Below the pieces are notes generated by a model. That model was not told where the DNA came from. It saw only the letters and a list, made by a program, of their open reading frames with translations, and searched no databases. Below, piece after piece: positions 26,156-35,168 of a stretch of 64,000 bases of DNA (the stretch's first letter is position 1; the number at the start of each line of letters is the position of its first letter). Source of the stretch: Pseudomonadota bacterium. Lineage in GTDB: Bacteria > Pseudomonadota > Alphaproteobacteria > Rhodobacterales > Rhodobacteraceae. The stretch covers positions 1 to 64,000 of the forward strand of contig JAJXZX010000015.1 of assembly GCA_021779835.1 (NCBI GenBank), given 5' to 3'. Both the position numbers and the translations under genes were made by a program.

Positions 26156-26402
26156 CCTGCGCCTCCCTCGTTGCCACCGTTGGCATATATAGCGGCCAGC
26201 GCTGTAGCGAAACCCCCGGCGCGGAATCGCCTCGCGCGCGCAAATCTTCTTGATTTTTTTTACGCTTTTGGCATTTTTTTAGCGTGGTGACAGACTTCTC
26301 GACGACCGCCTCCTGAATAGGGCAGCCGGAAGACCCATGAAGACCTGGCTGCACGACCCGGCGCAACCCCGCGTCGGGAGGATTGACATAGGAGAGACGG
26401 CG

Positions 26403-26609
26403 ATGCCCACCGGCACCGTAAAGTGGTTCAACAGCACCAAGGGTTATGGCTTTATCGCGCCAGATGACGGCAGCAAGGACGTGTTCGTTCATATTTCCGC
26501 GGTCGAACGCGCAGGGCTCAAGGGCCTGAACGACAACCAGAAAATCGGCTACGAGCTTCAGTCGGGCCGCGATGGCCGCGCCTCGGCCAGCGACCTGCGC
26601 CTGCTTTAG
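26403..26609 (+). CDS. cspA: Cold shock domain protein
   Basis: 68-residue CSD protein with both RNA-binding motifs: RNP1 KGYGFI (13-18) and RNP2 VFVH (27-30). It binds single-stranded nucleic acid and acts as an RNA chaperone. AGGAGAGACGGCG precedes the ATG at 26403; the frame is open for 22 codons upstream but that part is not CSD-like. The 247-base leader has T-runs (26244-26280) and a GCAGCC/GGCTGC stem near 26322-26352, as expected for a structured csp leader, though I cannot assign a thermosensor. Confidence 0.93.
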   Translation: MPTGTVKWFNSTKGYGFIAPDDGSKDVFVHISAVERAGLKGLNDNQKIGYELQSGRDGRASASDLRLL

Positions 26610-26640
26610 GGCGCGAACCGCTTTCACAGCCCGTCGCTAT

Positions 26641-26670
26641 CGGCCCGGTCCCAGCCCGGGCCGTTTTATT
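26641..26670 (+). terminator. Terminator of cspA
   Basis: CGGCCCGG at 26641-26648 pairs with CCGGGCCG at 26656-26663 around a seven-base loop and is followed by TTTTATT. Classical intrinsic terminator. Confidence 0.85.
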
Positions 26671-26706
26671 GCGCCCAAGCAACACCGCATCGGATATATC
26701 CCGTAT

Positions 26707-26720
26707 TTGACATGGGTCAA
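26707..26720. promoter_or_regulatory. FNR/CRP-family box upstream of second ppk2
   Basis: TTGACATGGGTCAA is a perfect palindrome of TTGAC arms around ATGG and matches the FNR-type consensus TTGAT-N4-ATCAA at 8 of 10 positions. It is centred about 68 bases before the ppk2 start. Rhodobacterales FnrL and nitric-oxide sensing DnrF-type regulators use such sites. Confidence 0.6.
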
Positions 26721-26781
26721 ATTGCCGCCCCTCCAGCATCCTAGACTGACGCCTTGTTCCGTAATGAGAGGATTGCCGTAA

Positions 26782-27816
26782 ATGACCGCCATCGATGCTT
26801 TGAGCGCTGCGCCATCCGCAGACCCGACCGCCATTTCCGAGACCTCCAGTGCCGCGGCCGCCGCGCCGACCGCCCCCAAGCCCCGCCGCAGCAAAAGGCG
26901 CCTTCCGGGCCCGGTGATGGGCGCGGTGCCCACCGAATTTCCCACCGTCACCCCCGACCAGATCCGCCTTGGCTTCGAATCCGGCACCTACCCCTATCAC
27001 CGCCAGATGGGCACGCGTCCCTACGAGGCGGAAAAGGCCCGCCTGCAGGCCGAACTGCTGAAGGTGCAGCTTTGGGCGCAAGAGACCGGGCAGAAGTTCG
27101 TCATCCTGTTCGAGGGGCGCGATGCGGCTGGCAAAGGCGGCACGATCAAGCGGTTCATGGAACATCTTAACCCGCGTCAGGCCCGCGTTGTCGCCCTCAA
27201 CAAACCGTCCGAGCAAGAGCGCGGCCAATGGTTCTTTCAGCGCTACATCGAACACCTGCCAACCGCCGGAGAAATGGTGTTTTACGACCGCTCGTGGTAT
27301 AACCGCGCCGGGGTCGAGCGCGTGATGGGCTTCTGTTCGCCCAACGAATACCTCGAATTCATGCGCCAAACCCCAGAGATGGAGCGGATGCTGGTGCGCT
27401 CTGACATCCGGCTTTACAAATACTGGTTTTCGGTCACCCGCGACGAACAGCGCGCCCGCTTTCTTGCGCGCGATACCGATCCGCTCAAACGCTGGAAGCT
27501 GTCGCCGATCGACAAGGCCAGCCTCGACAAATGGGACGAATACACCGAGGCGAAAGAGGCGATGTTCTTTTACACCGACACCGCCGATGCGCCGTGGATC
27601 ATCGTCAAATCTAACGACAAAAAGCGCGCAAGGCTGAATTGCATGCGCCACTTCCTGTCCTCGCTCGACTACCCCGACAAGGATCCCGCGGTCGCCTGTC
27701 TGCCCGATCCGCTGATCGTCGGGCGGGCCGCGCATGTGATCCACGGCGCCGAACACATCCTCGGCGCGTCGATCCATCCCGACCAGCGTCACGCAACGAC
27801 GCCGACCTCAAACTAA
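26782..27816 (+). CDS. ppk2: Polyphosphate kinase 2 (second copy)
   Basis: 344-residue PPK2-family enzyme, paralogous to the one at 4541. Walker A GRDAAGKGG is at 112-120 and YDRSWYNRAGVERVMGF starts at 168; the lid segment is SVTRDEQRARF. It has a 45-residue Ala/Pro-rich and then basic N-terminal extension (APKPRRSKRRLPGP). An FNR-type palindrome lies in its promoter region, unlike the first copy, which suggests control by oxygen or nitric oxide. Direction of catalysis cannot be read from sequence. Confidence 0.92.
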   Translation: MTAIDALSAAPSADPTAISETSSAAAAAPTAPKPRRSKRRLPGPVMGAVPTEFPTVTPDQIRLGFESGTYPYHRQMGTRPYEAEKARLQAELLKVQLWAQETGQKFVILFEGRDAAGKGGTIKRFMEHLNPRQARVVALNKPSEQERGQWFFQRYIEHLPTAGEMVFYDRSWYNRAGVERVMGFCSPNEYLEFMRQTPEMERMLVRSDIRLYKYWFSVTRDEQRARFLARDTDPLKRWKLSPIDKASLDKWDEYTEAKEAMFFYTDTADAPWIIVKSNDKKRARLNCMRHFLSSLDYPDKDPAVACLPDPLIVGRAAHVIHGAEHILGASIHPDQRHATTPTSN

Positions 27817-27835
27817 GCGCGGTGGTGGCGGAGCG

Positions 27836-28495
27836 TTATGCAGGCTCCGCCATCCGCCGATCCCACATCGCCTTGAACGCGGGCCGCGCTTGGGCGCGCG
27901 TCAGCCACGCGCTCACCGCGGGGAATTCGCCCAGCAGCGTCGGATGCCCTTGCGCATAGCGCAGACATTCCGCAACGTTGATGTCGGCGGCGGTAAAGCG
28001 CCCGCCGACCATCCACTCCGCCGCCTCCAGATGCGCCTGCAAGCGGCGCAGCGGACGGCGCAGCTTTTCCGCCGCAATCGCGATCACGCCCACGCCCACC
28101 GGCGTATCAGCCTGCCCATCGGCCTGCACATACATCATCTCCAGCGCCGGGCCCTCGATGCCGGTCACCGCCATCAGCGTCCACTGTACCATCATCGCGT
28201 CCTCGGACGCATCGCGCGGCCCCAGATCGCCGCCATAGGTCTTGCCCAGATACAGCGTGATGCCCAGCGACTCGGTCAGCGTCAGATCACCGTCCGTCAT
28301 GCAGGGGATCTGCCCCAGCGGATTGACCGCCAGAAACGCCGCCGACCCGGTATTCAGCGGCGCATCGTCGGCCATCGGCGTCGCCAGCCGATAGGCCTGA
28401 ATCACCGGCACATGTGTATAGTCCAGACCGATTTCGGCCAGCATCCACATCGGGCGCGAGGCGCGGCTGCGGGCGACGCCGTAAAGGGTGATCAT
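27836..28495 (-). CDS. Glutathione S-transferase family protein
   Basis: 219-residue GST. The N-terminal thioredoxin-like domain opens MITLYGVARSRASRP with a Ser/Arg pair in the usual catalytic region, and contains the cis-Pro/SNAIL-type NPLGQIPCMTDGDLTLTESLGITLYLGK. A helical C-terminal domain follows with a conserved GGRFTAADINVAECLRYA. It conjugates or reduces small molecules with glutathione; substrate unknown. It stands alone, convergent with ppk2. Confidence 0.9.
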   Translation of the reverse strand: MITLYGVARSRASRPMWMLAEIGLDYTHVPVIQAYRLATPMADDAPLNTGSAAFLAVNPLGQIPCMTDGDLTLTESLGITLYLGKTYGGDLGPRDASEDAMMVQWTLMAVTGIEGPALEMMYVQADGQADTPVGVGVIAIAAEKLRRPLRRLQAHLEAAEWMVGGRFTAADINVAECLRYAQGHPTLLGEFPAVSAWLTRAQARPAFKAMWDRRMAEPA

Positions 28496-28605
28496 CGGGT
28501 TTCTCTCCTGTAACTGTCGCCCGCTATCCTAGCGCTGCCGTTCGGCGTCGGAAAGGGGTCGCACCGGGTATTGCCGCATCGCGCGCGCCCGCGTAGGAGG
28601 AAAGC

Positions 28606-29961
28606 ATGAACTCAAAACCCCTGACCTTTTCCGCCCACGCGCGCGCGTTGCTGGCGCTTGGCTTGCCGCTGATCGGCTCCAACCTCGCGCAGATGGGCCT
28701 GCACGTCACCGACACCGTGATGCTGGGCTGGTATTCCGTGCCCGCCCTCGCCGCCGTCGTGCTGGGCGCGTCGAGCTTTTTCATCATCTTCATCCTCGGG
28801 TCCGGCTTTGCCATCGCCGTGATGCCGATGGTCGCCTCTGCCGCCTCTTCGGGCGACGAGGCAGAGGTGCGCCGCGCCACCCGCATGGGTCTGTGGCTGT
28901 CGCTGATCTTTTCGGTGGCGATCCTGCCGCTCTTTTGGTTCTCCGGCCCGGTGCTGCAAGCCTTGGGGCAAAACCCCGAGCTTGCAACCACCTGTCAGCG
29001 CTTCCTGCGCATCGCGGGCTTTGGCATGGCACCTGCGCTGGTGGTTATGGTGCTGAAAAGCTACCTGTCCGCGCTGGGGCGCACGCAGGTCGTGCTTTGG
29101 GCCACGCTTGCCGGCCTCGTGATGAACGCCACATTGAACTGGATGCTGATCTTCGGCCACTGGGGGGCGCCAGAGCTTGGCGTCGCGGGCTCCGCCCTCG
29201 CCACCCTCGGCACCCAGATCCTGTCGCTGTTGATCGTCGCGGCCTATGCCGAACATCACCCCAGCCTGCGCCGCTATCACCTGTTCCAGCGCTTCTGGCG
29301 CGCCGACTGGCCCGCCTTCGCCCGCGTGTTTCGCCTTGGCTGGCCGATTGGCCTGACCGGACTGGCCGAGGGCGGGCTATTCAACGCCTCCGCCCTGATG
29401 ATGGGCTGGCTTGGCACCGTGCAGCTTGCCGCCCACGGCATCGCACTAGAGCTTACCGCGCTCACCTTCATGGTCCATCTTGGCCTCAGCCAGGCCGCCA
29501 CCATCCGCGTTGGCCATGCCGTCGGCCTGCGCGACACCCAAAGCCTGCGCGACGGCGCCAAAACCGCCATCGCGATCTCGCTTTGCGTGGCGGCAATCGG
29601 CATCACCCTGTTCGTGACGCTGCCCACCCAGCTTATCGGCCTTTACATCAGCCAAAGCGACCCGCTTGCGCCGCAGATCGTGGCGATTGGCACGCAACTT
29701 CTCGCCCTCGCCGCGCTGTTTCAGGTGTTCGACGCGATGCAGGTCATGGCGCTTGGCTTCCTGCGCGGCGTGCAAGACACCCGCGTGCCGATGATCATGG
29801 CGGCGCTGAGCTATTGGGTGATCGGCATCCCGGCGAGCTATCTTCTCGCCTTCCAATTCCACTTCGGCGCGCCGGGCCTGTGGATGGGGCTGGTCGTCGG
29901 CCTGATCTCAGCCGCCAGCCTGATGATGGCGCGCTTCTGGATGCACCGCGCCCACGCCTGA
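28606..29961 (+). CDS. MATE family efflux transporter
   Basis: 451-residue multidrug and toxin extrusion family membrane protein with about 12 hydrophobic segments in two related halves. The start contains LGLPLIGSNLAQMGLHVTDTVMLGWYS, the usual first helix, and the second half begins near LGWPIGLTGLAEGGLFNASALMMGWLG. It exports organic cations using a sodium or proton gradient in the inner membrane; substrate unknown. GTAGGAGGAAAGC gives a strong RBS. Confidence 0.93.
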   Translation: MNSKPLTFSAHARALLALGLPLIGSNLAQMGLHVTDTVMLGWYSVPALAAVVLGASSFFIIFILGSGFAIAVMPMVASAASSGDEAEVRRATRMGLWLSLIFSVAILPLFWFSGPVLQALGQNPELATTCQRFLRIAGFGMAPALVVMVLKSYLSALGRTQVVLWATLAGLVMNATLNWMLIFGHWGAPELGVAGSALATLGTQILSLLIVAAYAEHHPSLRRYHLFQRFWRADWPAFARVFRLGWPIGLTGLAEGGLFNASALMMGWLGTVQLAAHGIALELTALTFMVHLGLSQAATIRVGHAVGLRDTQSLRDGAKTAIAISLCVAAIGITLFVTLPTQLIGLYISQSDPLAPQIVAIGTQLLALAALFQVFDAMQVMALGFLRGVQDTRVPMIMAALSYWVIGIPASYLLAFQFHFGAPGLWMGLVVGLISAASLMMARFWMHRAHA

Positions 29962-29967
29962 GCGCGC

Positions 29968-30405
29968 CTAACCCGCGCCCTCGGCCATCCCGTCAGAGGC
30001 AGCCGCCGCCTGCATCGCCACATCCGCCTTGCGCCGCACCAGAACGCTGCGCAAATCGTGCATCGCCAGCAGCAGGGCATCCGCCACCGTTTCAACCTGC
30101 GCGTCGGTGGCTTTGGTCTGCACCCATTGCGTCGTCAGGTTCAGGTGGTCCACGGTGCGCAGAATGTCATCGACATCGCGGCGCGCCAAAACCTCGATCC
30201 TCTCAGTGATCCACGCCTTGATCAGCTTGACTTCGGCCGCCGACAGCTTCCGGTCGCCCTGCGGCTTCACTTCGCCATTGCGGATATTGGCGGTGGCGAT
30301 CTGCTCCATATCGACACGGCGCTGGCGGTTTTCGGCATCAATCCGAAACACCACCGCGCCATTTTCGCGGATGCGAAAGTAATATTCCGGCAGATCGCCC
30401 GCCAT
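29968..30405 (-). CDS. Conserved hypothetical protein
   Basis: 145-residue soluble protein, no signal peptide or membrane helix. The opening MAGDLPEYYFRIRENGAVVFRIDAENRQRRVDMEQIA suggests a beta-hairpin, and the remainder is helical with a basic patch (VRRKADVAM). I recall similar proteins as conserved hypotheticals in Rhodobacterales. Its start lies 10 bases after the stop of aspC, on the same strand, so they are probably cotranscribed. Function not recognised. Confidence 0.75.
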   Translation of the reverse strand: MAGDLPEYYFRIRENGAVVFRIDAENRQRRVDMEQIATANIRNGEVKPQGDRKLSAAEVKLIKAWITERIEVLARRDVDDILRTVDHLNLTTQWVQTKATDAQVETVADALLLAMHDLRSVLVRRKADVAMQAAAASDGMAEGAG

Positions 30406-30415
30406 TGAACCCTCG

Positions 30416-31678
<1,263 letters not shown>

Positions 31679-31707
31679 TCAAGCGATATCATTGTAGGAG
31701 AGGCAAG

Positions 31708-31908
31708 ATGCCAACCGACACCACATCCGGCCGCCGCCGCGCAGAAACCGCACCCCTCGGCGACCCCAGCGCCGCCCCCGACCCCAGCGCCGACGCCAGC
31801 GCCATCCTGACCGAGATGCGCAACGTCCGCGCGCAGGGTCTCGATCTGACCAACCGCTTGGGCAAACTGGAAAAACACCTGATGGATATGTTGAAGGACC
31901 CCGAATGA
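31708..31908 (+). CDS. Small hypothetical protein upstream of sdhE
   Basis: 66-residue protein with a low-complexity Asp/Ala/Pro-rich N half and a helical C half (AILTEMRNVRAQGLDLTNRLGKLEKHLMDML) that could form a coiled coil. Preceded by GGAGAGGCAAG. Its stop overlaps the sdhE start (ATGA), so the two are translationally coupled. Not recognised. Confidence 0.65.
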   Translation: MPTDTTSGRRRAETAPLGDPSAAPDPSADASAILTEMRNVRAQGLDLTNRLGKLEKHLMDMLKDPE

Positions 31909-32183
31909 ACCCGACCGAAACCGCTGAACACCGCCTCAAACGCATGAAGATGCGCGCGTGGCACCGTGGCATGAAAGAGATGGACCTGATCCTCGGCCCC
32001 TTCGCCGACGCCCATCTTGCCGCGCTGGACACCGCGACGCTCGACGCACTCGACGCGTTGATGGAGGAAAACGATCAGGAGATTTACACCTGGTTCACCG
32101 GCCACACCGCGCCGCCCGCGCGATTTGCCGGCCTGATCGCCACCATCGGCACCTTCGCGCGCCATCGGATTGCGGCGGGCTAA
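31905..32183 (+). CDS. sdhE: FAD assembly factor SdhE
   Basis: 92-residue SdhE, which helps attach FAD covalently to the succinate dehydrogenase flavoprotein. The diagnostic RGxxE motif is Arg21-Gly22-Met23-Lys24-Glu25 in WHRGMKEMDLILGPFAD, and the second half (LDALMEENDQEIYTWFTG) is standard. Succinate dehydrogenase genes are not in the window. Coupled to the small gene before it by ATGA. Confidence 0.92.
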   Translation: MNPTETAEHRLKRMKMRAWHRGMKEMDLILGPFADAHLAALDTATLDALDALMEENDQEIYTWFTGHTAPPARFAGLIATIGTFARHRIAAG

Positions 32184-32284
32184 GGCCCTTCGCGCAAATT
32201 TCCGGCAAAATTGGCGCAACTTAACCAAATGTTCGCCTTTTGCCCCGACTCTCCAACGCCAGATACGGCATGTTGGAGAGATTG

Positions 32285-32782
32285 ATGAGCATTCACGCCC
32301 CCCTTACGGACGCCCTGCGCCCCGGCTTCATGGCCGCCTACCTTGAAAGCCTCGCCCTCGTCGAACGCCTGCACCGGCTCTTGCTGGATGTCATCAAGGA
32401 CGAATTCGAACGGGTCGGAGAGTTGGAAATCAACTCGGTGCAGGCGCTTCTGCTCTTCAACATCGGCGATAACGAGGTCACGGCGGGAGAGTTGAAAACC
32501 CGCGGATACTACCAAGGCTCGAACGTCAGCTATAACCTGAAAAAACTGGTGGAGCTTGGCTTCATGCACCATCAGCGGTCAGAGATCGACCGCCGCTCGG
32601 TGCGCGTCCGCCTCACCGAAAAGGGTCGCCGCGTCCGCGCCACCATCACAGAGCTGTTCCTGCGCCACGCCGAGGGGATGGAGGCGCACGGCATCCTTGG
32701 CATCAATGGGATCGAGGACATCAATGCCTCGCTCAAACGCATGGAACGCTACTGGGCCGACCAGATCCGCTATATTTATTGA
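32285..32782 (+). CDS. MarR/winged-helix regulator, LdtR-like
   Basis: 165-residue MarR-fold regulator. Residues about 55-100 form the winged helix (VQALLLFNIGDNEVTAGELKTRGYYQGSNVSYNLKKLVELGF), and SEIDRRSVRVRLTEKGRRV is the wing. The GYYQGSNVSYN motif is shared with LdtR, which controls cell-wall L,D-transpeptidases and osmotic tolerance in alphaproteobacteria. The ATG behind GGAGAG at 32285 is used; one five codons earlier is possible. No transpeptidase gene is adjacent. Confidence 0.85.
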   Translation: MSIHAPLTDALRPGFMAAYLESLALVERLHRLLLDVIKDEFERVGELEINSVQALLLFNIGDNEVTAGELKTRGYYQGSNVSYNLKKLVELGFMHHQRSEIDRRSVRVRLTEKGRRVRATITELFLRHAEGMEAHGILGINGIEDINASLKRMERYWADQIRYIY

Positions 32783-33283
32783 TCAAAAATGCCAGGCGAC
32801 CGACAGATTGACGATCGCCTTGACGTCCCCCGCCGCAGGCACTGTGGTCAGCCGCACCTCGGTCCGCCCCACCTGCCCCGACAGGCTCAGCGCCGCCATC
32901 GGGATGAACCCGCCCAGGTTCGGGATGCCGTAGTTTGCCTTCAGTCCATCCGACAGCCGCTTGTAATAGGCCGTCCCCACCGCTGCCCCCGCGCGCAGCG
33001 TGACCCCGGCGACGTGGCCCACCACCGCCGACACACCGATCAGTGCCAGCGGCGAGGTCTCTCGGTAGCTGTTAAAGAACACGCCCCCCTCCGCGAACCA
33101 ATCATAACGCGGATTGGCAGCAGGCCAGCGCATCCCATAGGTCAGCCCCGGATTGACCCCGTTAAGCTGGTTCGACCCAATATGGGCCGAACCATAGATG
33201 AACCCCACATATCGGTCCACATCCGCCCGTGCGGCGCTCGCGCACAGCAAAAGCGCCGCACAGATCAGACCGCCCGCGCGCAT
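32783..33283 (-). CDS. Predicted small outer-membrane beta-barrel protein
   Basis: 166-residue exported protein: signal peptide MRAGGLICAALLLCASAARA, then alternating hydrophobic strands (RYVGFIYGSAHIG, NPGLTYGMRW, WFAEGGVFFNSY, ALIGVSAVVGHVAGVTLRAGAAVG, FIPMAALSLSGQVG) and a C-terminal aromatic residue (NLSVAWHF). That pattern is typical of an eight-strand outer-membrane barrel. No catalytic motif is recognised. It starts four bases after the gloA stop on the same strand, so it belongs to that transcript. The frame is open further upstream, overlapping gloA. Confidence 0.75.
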   Translation of the reverse strand: MRAGGLICAALLLCASAARADVDRYVGFIYGSAHIGSNQLNGVNPGLTYGMRWPAANPRYDWFAEGGVFFNSYRETSPLALIGVSAVVGHVAGVTLRAGAAVGTAYYKRLSDGLKANYGIPNLGGFIPMAALSLSGQVGRTEVRLTTVPAAGDVKAIVNLSVAWHF

Positions 33284-33287
33284 CGCC

Positions 33288-33716
33288 TTACCAATGGCCA
33301 GTGTTGCCCATGCTGACCCAAGGCTCGGCCGGCGCCAGCGCTTTACCCGCCTGCAACAGCTCGATCGAGATATTGTCGGGCGAGCGCACGAACGCCATAT
33401 GCCCATCGCGCGGCGGCCGGTTGATCACCACGCCATTGTCCTGCAAATGCTTGCAGGTCGCATAGATATCCTCGACCTCATAGGCCAGATGCCCAAAATG
33501 CCGCCCGTCCGAGGGCAGCCCCGCATCGCCATCCCAGTTATAGGTCAGCTCCACCGGGCAGTCTTCCTGCCCCTCCGGCGCCATGAAAACCAGCGTAAAG
33601 CGCCCGCCCTCATTGTCCCAGCGCCGGGTTTCCTTCAGCCCCAACAGCGCGAAAAACGCCATCGACGCCTCAAGGTCCAACACCCGTACCATTGTATGCA
33701 AATACTTGATCTTCAT
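33288..33716 (-). CDS. gloA: Lactoylglutathione lyase (glyoxalase I)
   Basis: 142-residue VOC-fold enzyme that converts the methylglyoxal-glutathione hemithioacetal to S-lactoylglutathione. Metal-ligand positions are visible: His7 in KYLHTMVRV, Glu in CPVELTYNW, His in HFGHLAYEV and Glu in ISIELLQ. GPEG-type and RDGH segments are typical. It is the first gene of a short operon with the small beta-barrel protein. Confidence 0.92.
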   Translation of the reverse strand: MKIKYLHTMVRVLDLEASMAFFALLGLKETRRWDNEGGRFTLVFMAPEGQEDCPVELTYNWDGDAGLPSDGRHFGHLAYEVEDIYATCKHLQDNGVVINRPPRDGHMAFVRSPDNISIELLQAGKALAPAEPWVSMGNTGHW

Positions 33717-33785
33717 CGCGACCCTCTCCCTGACTTGGTTGCGCCAGACCTAGCACAGCGAACGCGCGCGCCAAGCCCCGCCGCC

Positions 33786-35168
33786 TCAGAACACCGACTT
33801 TATCGCAAACGCCACGCCAAGATCGCGCAGTTGATAGCGCAGCACGTTCGACTTGGTCTCTTGCCATTGCAGCGACAGCGACGGCGAGAAGCCCATGTAT
33901 TGCACCTTGATGAACAGTGCCGTCACATTCGCGCCCAGCTGAAAATCCTTGCGCCCGGTCGGCGCGAACAACGGATCGGGGCCATAGGCGCTTTGCGACG
34001 CCGACACCGAGGCGCCCAGCTTCACCCCCCAGACCGGCGCCGCCTTGTCCCAGCTGGCCTGCGCAAACACCATGTGGTGGTTGATCGAGCTGGAAATCGA
34101 CTGGGTATACTGCTCGCCCACCGACAGCCGCAGTTGATCCTGATTGCCCAGCACCCGCGTCACATTGGTCGAGCCGGTGAACACCCAGGCCGACAACGCG
34201 TGGTCATCCAGCCGCGCCTGCCGTTCTACGCTAAGCGCCGCGCCGCCTTGCACTTTCGCCGACAACTGCCGGTCAACACCAAAGCTCAGCCGCGAATAAT
34301 TCGACAGCGCGCTTTGCCCATACCAGTTATGCCCGACCGCCACCGCCCAGTTGTAAATCGCCAGCGACTTGACCGAGGCGCGCAGCCGTTGCGAAAAACC
34401 TGCCTCGACCGCGGCGTAGTCGTAGTCGCTGCCCTTCGCTGTCGGCGCCTGCGCCTGCGCCGCCGCGGTCAGCCAGTTATGGGTCTGCACCACGTTCAAA
34501 TTGAACTGCGACAGCGTGTTGGTGGTCGGCGTCAGCCGATAGACCGCCGTGGCCGACGCCGTGCCGACCAGCCCCGCCAGCGCGCGCGCATCCCCCGACA
34601 GGCCAAACGTGGTGCCCGCGCCCCCTGGCGCCAGCCCGTAGATCTGCACCGTGTTCGCCGCGCTGCCGTTGTTCACATTCGACGACGGCACCAGCGAGGC
34701 ATCCAGTTGCAGCGACCAATGGCTGTGGTCGCGCACATAGTTGAACGCCGACACCGCCGCCGCCTTCGATGGCGCATCCGGCGCCAGTTGCGCCGCGCGC
34801 CGCAGCCAGAACTCCGCCGCCAGCCGCATCTGGTCCGACGACAGCGCCTGCGCGCGCACCGTCGCGGCCTCATACCGCTCAGTTGGGGTCACCGCCACCT
34901 GCCACGCCGCCCGCGCCGAAGCCCGCGCCTCGTCCAGATGGTTCAACGCCCGCGCCGACCGCGATTGCAGAATAAGCGCCAGAAACTCCTTGGGATTGCG
35001 CGCCAAAAGCGCCATGGCGAAATCATGCGCCTTGGCCGCCTGCCCCGCCGTGATCGCCTTGAACCCCGCATCCAGCACCTGCGCCGGAGTCATGGTCACC
35101 GGCGCCGCAACCGCAGCGCCCGCCCAAAGGCAGAGCGCGGCCGCCGTCGACAACACTCCAAATCTCAT
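33786..35168 (-). CDS. Slam-type surface lipoprotein assembly modifier (DUF560, type XI secretion)
   Basis: 460-residue outer-membrane protein. A signal peptide (FGVLSTAAALCLWAGAAVAA) is followed by an N-terminal helical repeat region (about 28-155; AITAGQAAKAHDFAMALLARNP and following TPR-like helices) and then about 300 residues of alternating strands opening with LVPSSNVNNGS, the marker seen at the beginning of the Slam barrel. The C terminus MGFSPSLSLQWQETKSNVLR followed by ...AFAIKSVF is the Slam-family ending: GFSPxLxx, SN, and a final aromatic. Slam proteins move lipoproteins to the cell surface. The ATG abuts the stop of a predicted surface lipoprotein (TAAATG), its likely client. Confidence 0.8.
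   Translation of the reverse strand: MRFGVLSTAAALCLWAGAAVAAPVTMTPAQVLDAGFKAITAGQAAKAHDFAMALLARNPKEFLALILQSRSARALNHLDEARASARAAWQVAVTPTERYEAATVRAQALSSDQMRLAAEFWLRRAAQLAPDAPSKAAAVSAFNYVRDHSHWSLQLDASLVPSSNVNNGSAANTVQIYGLAPGGAGTTFGLSGDARALAGLVGTASATAVYRLTPTTNTLSQFNLNVVQTHNWLTAAAQAQAPTAKGSDYDYAAVEAGFSQRLRASVKSLAIYNWAVAVGHNWYGQSALSNYSRLSFGVDRQLSAKVQGGAALSVERQARLDDHALSAWVFTGSTNVTRVLGNQDQLRLSVGEQYTQSISSSINHHMVFAQASWDKAAPVWGVKLGASVSASQSAYGPDPLFAPTGRKDFQLGANVTALFIKVQYMGFSPSLSLQWQETKSNVLRYQLRDLGVAFAIKSVF

Noticed and set aside
26337-26402. N-terminal extension of the cold shock protein
   Set aside because: Open for 22 codons but not CSD-like, and a good Shine-Dalgarno sits before the ATG at 26403.
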